From Punica granatum (lineage: Eukaryota; Streptophyta; Magnoliopsida; Myrtales; Lythraceae): a stretch of 64,000 nt of DNA. A program made the translations under genes and the position numbers. The stretch spans positions 27,439,845 to 27,503,844 of the forward strand of contig NC_045133.1 of NCBI RefSeq assembly GCF_007655135.1. The letters run 5' to 3'. Shown piece by piece: positions 60,228-64,000 of this stretch (position 1 is its first letter; the number at the start of each line of letters is the position of its first letter). Below the pieces are notes generated by a model. The model saw only the letters and a list, made by a program, of their open reading frames with translations. It had not been told where the DNA came from and made no database searches.

Positions 60228-60980
60228 AACCATAATCCTCAACCTTTGCCTCTTCCGTCTCTGTCAGTTAAACTTCAGAACCAACAAATCTGCAGGTGGG
60301 TCCATTGACAATGAACACAACGATCTTTTAATTTCCATGCCCGATAACTGTACGCGTTACACCTTTAGATCTACCTTATACTTGGTTGGAAGAGCCCCAT
60401 GTTGATCGTGCTCATTATGACCCACCTATGTCCGATGTAACAAGCTTTCAAAAGAGAGCTCGTGTATTCTCTTGATTAGTCATGTTTGATCATGTTGCAA
60501 AATGCCATATCCTTGAGTCCCTACAAGTGAATTTTTCACCAAAAATAAAAATACGAGTGAGTTTTCATTTCACCACGTCAAGAAAAGATCATTTTGTACG
60601 TGTCGTATCAAACATGCTAGAACTTTGCTGATCGGACCGATCAGTGAGGAATTGTGCCGATAAATATCGAGCCTATGGTACTGCAACTGAAAGCGACGCA
60701 AAAGTAACAGTTTCAGATTCAAAGAAGATCATGAAGACAGAATTATCAAGTGTATAGGACGAATGGGGGCAGGGCATCCCCACTTGCGTTTTGGTCGACA
60801 GAACACAATAATCTCAAATACACTGAATCCGAATTAAGCACATAGGATTTCATTTACAGTATGATGATAGTATTCCGAATCCAATGTAACCTTGGAATCT
60901 ATTTCCTCGACTGTCGGGAGTCTCTCCCCTGCCTCTGGTTTTGGATTTTGGCAATTTCTTCATCATCCACTCCATTACTT
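60228..60980. other. duplicated flank between wound-peptide copies
   Basis: Bases 60228-60440 match 62300-62560 in order of landmarks (ACTTCAGAA, CAATGAACACAAC, GATGTAAC), and 60700-61080 match 58800-59360. No gene in this stretch. Confidence 0.6.
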
Positions 60981-60982
60981 CA

Positions 60983-60996
60983 CACGTGTATATATA
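60983..60996 (+). promoter_or_regulatory. G-box plus TATA box of the wound-peptide gene
   Basis: CACGTG (60983-60988) abuts TATATATG (60989-60996), 85 bases before the ATG. A G-box so close to the TATA box suits a stress- or jasmonate-type control, but that is inference. Confidence 0.45.
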
Positions 60997-61080
60997 TGTC
61001 AATAATCAACACGAAGTTCTCCAAGTCCAAGCAATTCTCCTCCTAATCTGTAACAATCAATACCAGTACTCAGGTTTAGT

Positions 61081-61377
61081 ATGGGAATGAACGGAGCTTA
61101 CAGGGCATCGTGGGTCGTAGGAGCTACTATTGGTGCAGTTGAGGCAATGAAAGATCAGGGCTTCTGCAGGTGGAACTACCCTCTGAGGTCACATCAGGTG
61201 CGAGCGCAGGGCGTCATTGGGGGACGGTCAACAATCCTTCGGTCTGATGAGAAAGGCTCATCTAATGCAGCTTCTAAGGGAGCCCCACCGTACGTCGATA
61301 AGAGGCGGCAAGCAGAGGAATCAATGGGGAAAGTCATGTACTTGAGCTGTTGGGGTCCTAACACAGTTAGATTCTAA
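61081..61377 (+). CDS. wound-induced DUF3774 family small protein
   Basis: Single exon, 98 residues. Family order is complete: AYRASWVVGATIGAVEAMKDQGFCRWNYPLRS at the N-terminus, a variable basic middle (RSDEKGSSNAASKGAPPYVDKRRQ), and the conserved end EESMGKVMYLSCWGPNTVRF. An in-frame ATG two codons downstream (61087) is a possible alternative start and aligns better with the dead copy. Plant DUF3774 proteins are induced by wounding and hypoxia; some are reported to be involved in defence signalling and autophagy, but the molecular role is not settled. It is part of the tandem array with 59361 (dead) and 63149. Confidence 0.85.
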   Translation: MGMNGAYRASWVVGATIGAVEAMKDQGFCRWNYPLRSHQVRAQGVIGGRSTILRSDEKGSSNAASKGAPPYVDKRRQAEESMGKVMYLSCWGPNTVRF

Positions 61378-63030
61378 ATTATTAGTGTAATGTAATGAGC
61401 AAATTTATGAGCAATCGAAAAGATGTGGGGCAGTACTCAGGAGCATATCAGACTTATCGATTCATGTCTTAACATATCGCTCAACCTAGAGACATATAAC
61501 ACACAAAGATCGCACCTAGAGACATTGATAACACACAATGCGTCCACGACATTTCGTAACTAACTGATTGAGGTGCTGCTGCTCTTAGACCAACTAAAAA
61601 GATATACATTTTTCAGTTGATCCATATCCTGACACAATTAAGTCTGGTTGGAGCAGTACTTGAAATGGCAATACATTAAAAAAAAATCACTGATAACGAG
61701 ATCAGATAGAACAAGGTGATAGTTAAAAGGAATTATTGAATAACATAGTAAAATGGATATTATGGATGGTCCTATATCGAATAGAGACATTTATTCTAAA
61801 AGAAATCGAGGCATTTCGAACGGTTTGTTAACACTGATAAATTCAAGGAAGAACTCCAAACTTAATTCCGATGCAAATGCTCTCTTTTACTGTAAACAGC
61901 GATAGTATGGTCTATCGTTGTAGGAATAACGGACAGGATCACCTCCAACGATCAGAGCATGCAATTGCCTCAGATGGATACCTCCAGAAGCCACGGGCAG
62001 TACAGAGACACGATCTTGAGTGAAATAAATACCGCGGCTTTGATTTAGTTTATGGTTGCTTTATTATTACGAGGGGTCACGCAATTCATATAAACGCCCT
62101 ACCAGTTTACAGGGTAGATCAGCAATAGTACTCTATTCTCTCATTTAGTTGTTTGAACTTGAGACTTCATAAAAAAAATCACTCCCTTATGGCTTAGCAA
62201 TCTTTAGTTTATTCATATATAAATATAATAATATCCAGCAATATATATATATATATATATAAATCATCCTGCAATTTCTGTCTTGTATCTTTCCTGCAAG
62301 AAACGACTGGTAAAACCAACGATCCTCGACCATTCTGTCAGCTCTTTGAACTTCAGAATCACAATTTAGCGGGCGGCTCCATTGGTTTAATAAATAAGAC
62401 GGACTCTTGGGTCCAGTCCAATGAACACAACCATCTCTTCTCATATCTGATCCCTCATAATGTATTACAATTTCTAGATTTACTTTATATATACTCTACC
62501 GTAAAGTCCGGTATTGTGCCCACTAGTGGCCACCTACATCGGTTTGATGTATTCTTACTTGCTAGATGTAACTCCCTTACTCTTATGATAGAACACAAAG
62601 AGTGGGATGGAACTGCCCTATAACGATGCACTCTTGTAGATAAGTTATTGTTGGAAGTCGTTATCTCTTGACACTAAACAAACAACATTCAAGTAAAATT
62701 GTCCACTCGATCTCGTCATCCCGACAGCTTCGCTATCACCAGAAAACCAAGATACTCCTCAATGTGCTTGGTTTGACGTAAATGGTCTGTTTGAACTAAT
62801 CCGGGTTAAATCAGTTTGAGCCCATTAACGACACCACATTAGCAGCTGGGCACCACCGAGACACTTTACAGCCCATCGGTCAAGCCCTACTTGCAGCGGA
62901 AAAGACGGAATTCCCATTCCGTTTCTATTCCAAAACCGGGGACTTCTCCTATTCTGCCGCCAATGCCGCCTCCGGTTCCCAGAATCATTCCCAAGTAATC
63001 CCAATTCCTCCCCGGCTCCTCTCTATACTT
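61378..63030. other. spacer inside the wound-peptide array
   Basis: No supported gene. It contains a (TA)n run at 62241-62260 and a segment (62260-62600) that matches the downstream flank of the dead copy (59820-59870 and 60223-60440), consistent with a third duplication unit. Confidence 0.5.
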
Positions 63031-63037
63031 TATATAC
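63031..63037 (+). promoter_or_regulatory. TATA box of the third wound-peptide gene
   Basis: TATATAC in the context CTTTATATACACA lies 118 bases before the ATG. Confidence 0.5.
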
Positions 63038-63148
63038 ACATAGCCAAACTCATCCATTCATTTTCCCCAGACAAAGTCCAGAACCATTCAAAAAGATCAT
63101 CCAATCAGCAGTTTCACTTCCAGTTCGAATTCGACTCGAATAGCAAAG

Positions 63149-63424
63149 ATGAGTTCAACGAGCAGAGCTTGGATAGCCGCTGCCAGCATCGGGACCGTGG
63201 AGGCGCTGAAGTATCAAGGCATCTGCCGGTGGAACCAGGCCCTCCGGTCGCTGCACCAGCGGGCTAAAAAGGGCAACCTCAGGCCGTGTCCTCAGGCAAA
63301 CAAGCAGAAGTCGCCTGCGATGTCAAATGCTGTGACGGGTAAGATCGGAAAAGAGAAGGCGAAGAAGCCGGCGCAGGAGCCGCTGAGGAAAGTCATGTAC
63401 TTGAGCTCTTGGGGACCTTACTGA
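63149..63424 (+). CDS. wound-induced DUF3774 family small protein
   Basis: Single exon, 91 residues. It opens MSSTSRAWIAAASIGTVEALKYQGICRWN, the commonest family start, has a Lys-rich middle (KEKAKKPAQEP) and ends LRKVMYLSSWGPY. It is more diverged from the 59361/61081 pair than these are from each other, so the array has an older and a younger duplication. GC content is higher than in the neighbour. Family role as for the 61081 copy; nothing in the sequence shows a signal peptide, so the protein is probably intracellular. Confidence 0.88.
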   Translation: MSSTSRAWIAAASIGTVEALKYQGICRWNQALRSLHQRAKKGNLRPCPQANKQKSPAMSNAVTGKIGKEKAKKPAQEPLRKVMYLSSWGPY

Positions 63425-64000
63425 AGCTAGCTAGCTCCCATCTGCTTCCTCAATCTTGTTCTGTTCTCGCACTTAAAACTGTACAGGAGTTCTGTAAATT
63501 AATTAATTGAAGCCCGCCAATTTTGTCTAAAGCCGAGCTCCGGTTCTTCATGAAGATCAGTTACATACAATAGATAGGTGAAATGTCCACAGCCTAATGA
63601 CTGGGATGATTACTTGTTCGGGCATTCGCTTTGCCCCGACTACGAAATGCTTCGGACAGGTCTCAATCCCGACACTATTTAGTTAATTCGAAAAGATTCA
63701 ATACCTCAAATCTCACCCTACTCACCAGTGACAATTTGAAAGAAATTTCGATAGTTGGCCGGAGGAAGCAACGGCTCAAGTCGAGCTTGTACTAGAGGAA
63801 GCATCACACGTTTTCCCGAGCAACGGCTTCGTCAGCTCCCGAAAACCAGCTCTGCAGCAGGAGTCTGGCACACTAATTGAGACTGAGTCGACTGGCTGTC
63901 TGTTGTATGGCGGGAGTCCCGTGCATAGACACCCGGTGGCCCGTGGGCGGGTCCACGTGAGGCGCCCAACCGTCGGCGCCGGCTCTGCAAATCACATTGT
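63425..64000. other. 3' flank of the last wound-peptide gene
   Basis: Probable 3' UTR, then unassigned sequence to the window end; GC rises in the final 150 bases. No ORF with support. Confidence 0.4.

Overview
The window is nuclear DNA of a flowering plant, and the proteins fit a core eudicot; the species cannot be named from sequence alone. The evidence is spliceosomal introns with GT..AG borders, plant-only families (B-box BBX28/29 type, SPEAR/SPOROCYTELESS-like, R2R3-MYB, wound-induced DUF3774 peptides, chloroplast Rieske protein encoded in the nucleus), AT-rich spacers full of microsatellites and foldback elements, and LTR retrotransposon remnants.

Layout. 1-4.9 kb: a decayed tandem cluster of CDR1/nepenthesin-type aspartic protease genes. 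The 3' end of one copy is split by a compact 1.55-kb LTR element with both LTRs, primer-binding site, polypurine tract and target duplication; the second copy is full length but broken; their 3' flank occurs three times. 4.9-11.7 kb: gene-free, with a foldback element and G-box/ABRE-rich patches. 11.8-12.8 kb: BBX28/29-like B-box gene (+). 14.2-15.1 kb: universal stress protein (-). 15.8 kb: tRNA-Ser(AGA). 17.5-19.5 kb: SPEAR-type EAR repressor (-). 19.5-25.2 kb: no gene seen. 25.2-26.2 kb: small Ser-rich one-pass membrane protein (-). 28.1-28.9 kb: SINE-like element and a small foldback element.

29.2-41.8 kb is the conserved gene-dense core: UBP14-type deubiquitinase (20 coding exons, +), petC chloroplast Rieske protein (5 exons, +), and, convergent with petC, an ABC1/UbiB-family kinase (5 exons including an 8-nt first coding exon, -). 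44.9-46.6 kb: an R2R3-MYB of the suberin/stress clade (-). 46.6-54.7 kb: gene-free, with foldback elements and a nested palindromic repeat cluster. 54.8-58.4 kb: plant diacylglycerol kinase (12 coding exons, +). 58.4-63.4 kb: a tandem array of wound-induced DUF3774 small-protein genes: one dead copy flanked by a 5'-truncated retroposon and a solo LTR, and two intact copies.

The genes do not form a pathway; this is an ordinary plant chromosome segment mixing conserved housekeeping genes with two local tandem clusters that are decaying under transposon insertion. I found no unknown multi-gene system. The best novel-looking signals are the structurally complete miniature LTR element, a perfect 17-bp hairpin just after a petC 5' splice site, the palindromic repeat cluster at 48.07-48.35 kb, the 8-nt coding exon of the ABC1 kinase, and the nested retroposons in the wound-peptide array. 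Exon borders were placed by eye from reading-frame continuity, splice signals and family resemblance; no alignment or transcript was available.
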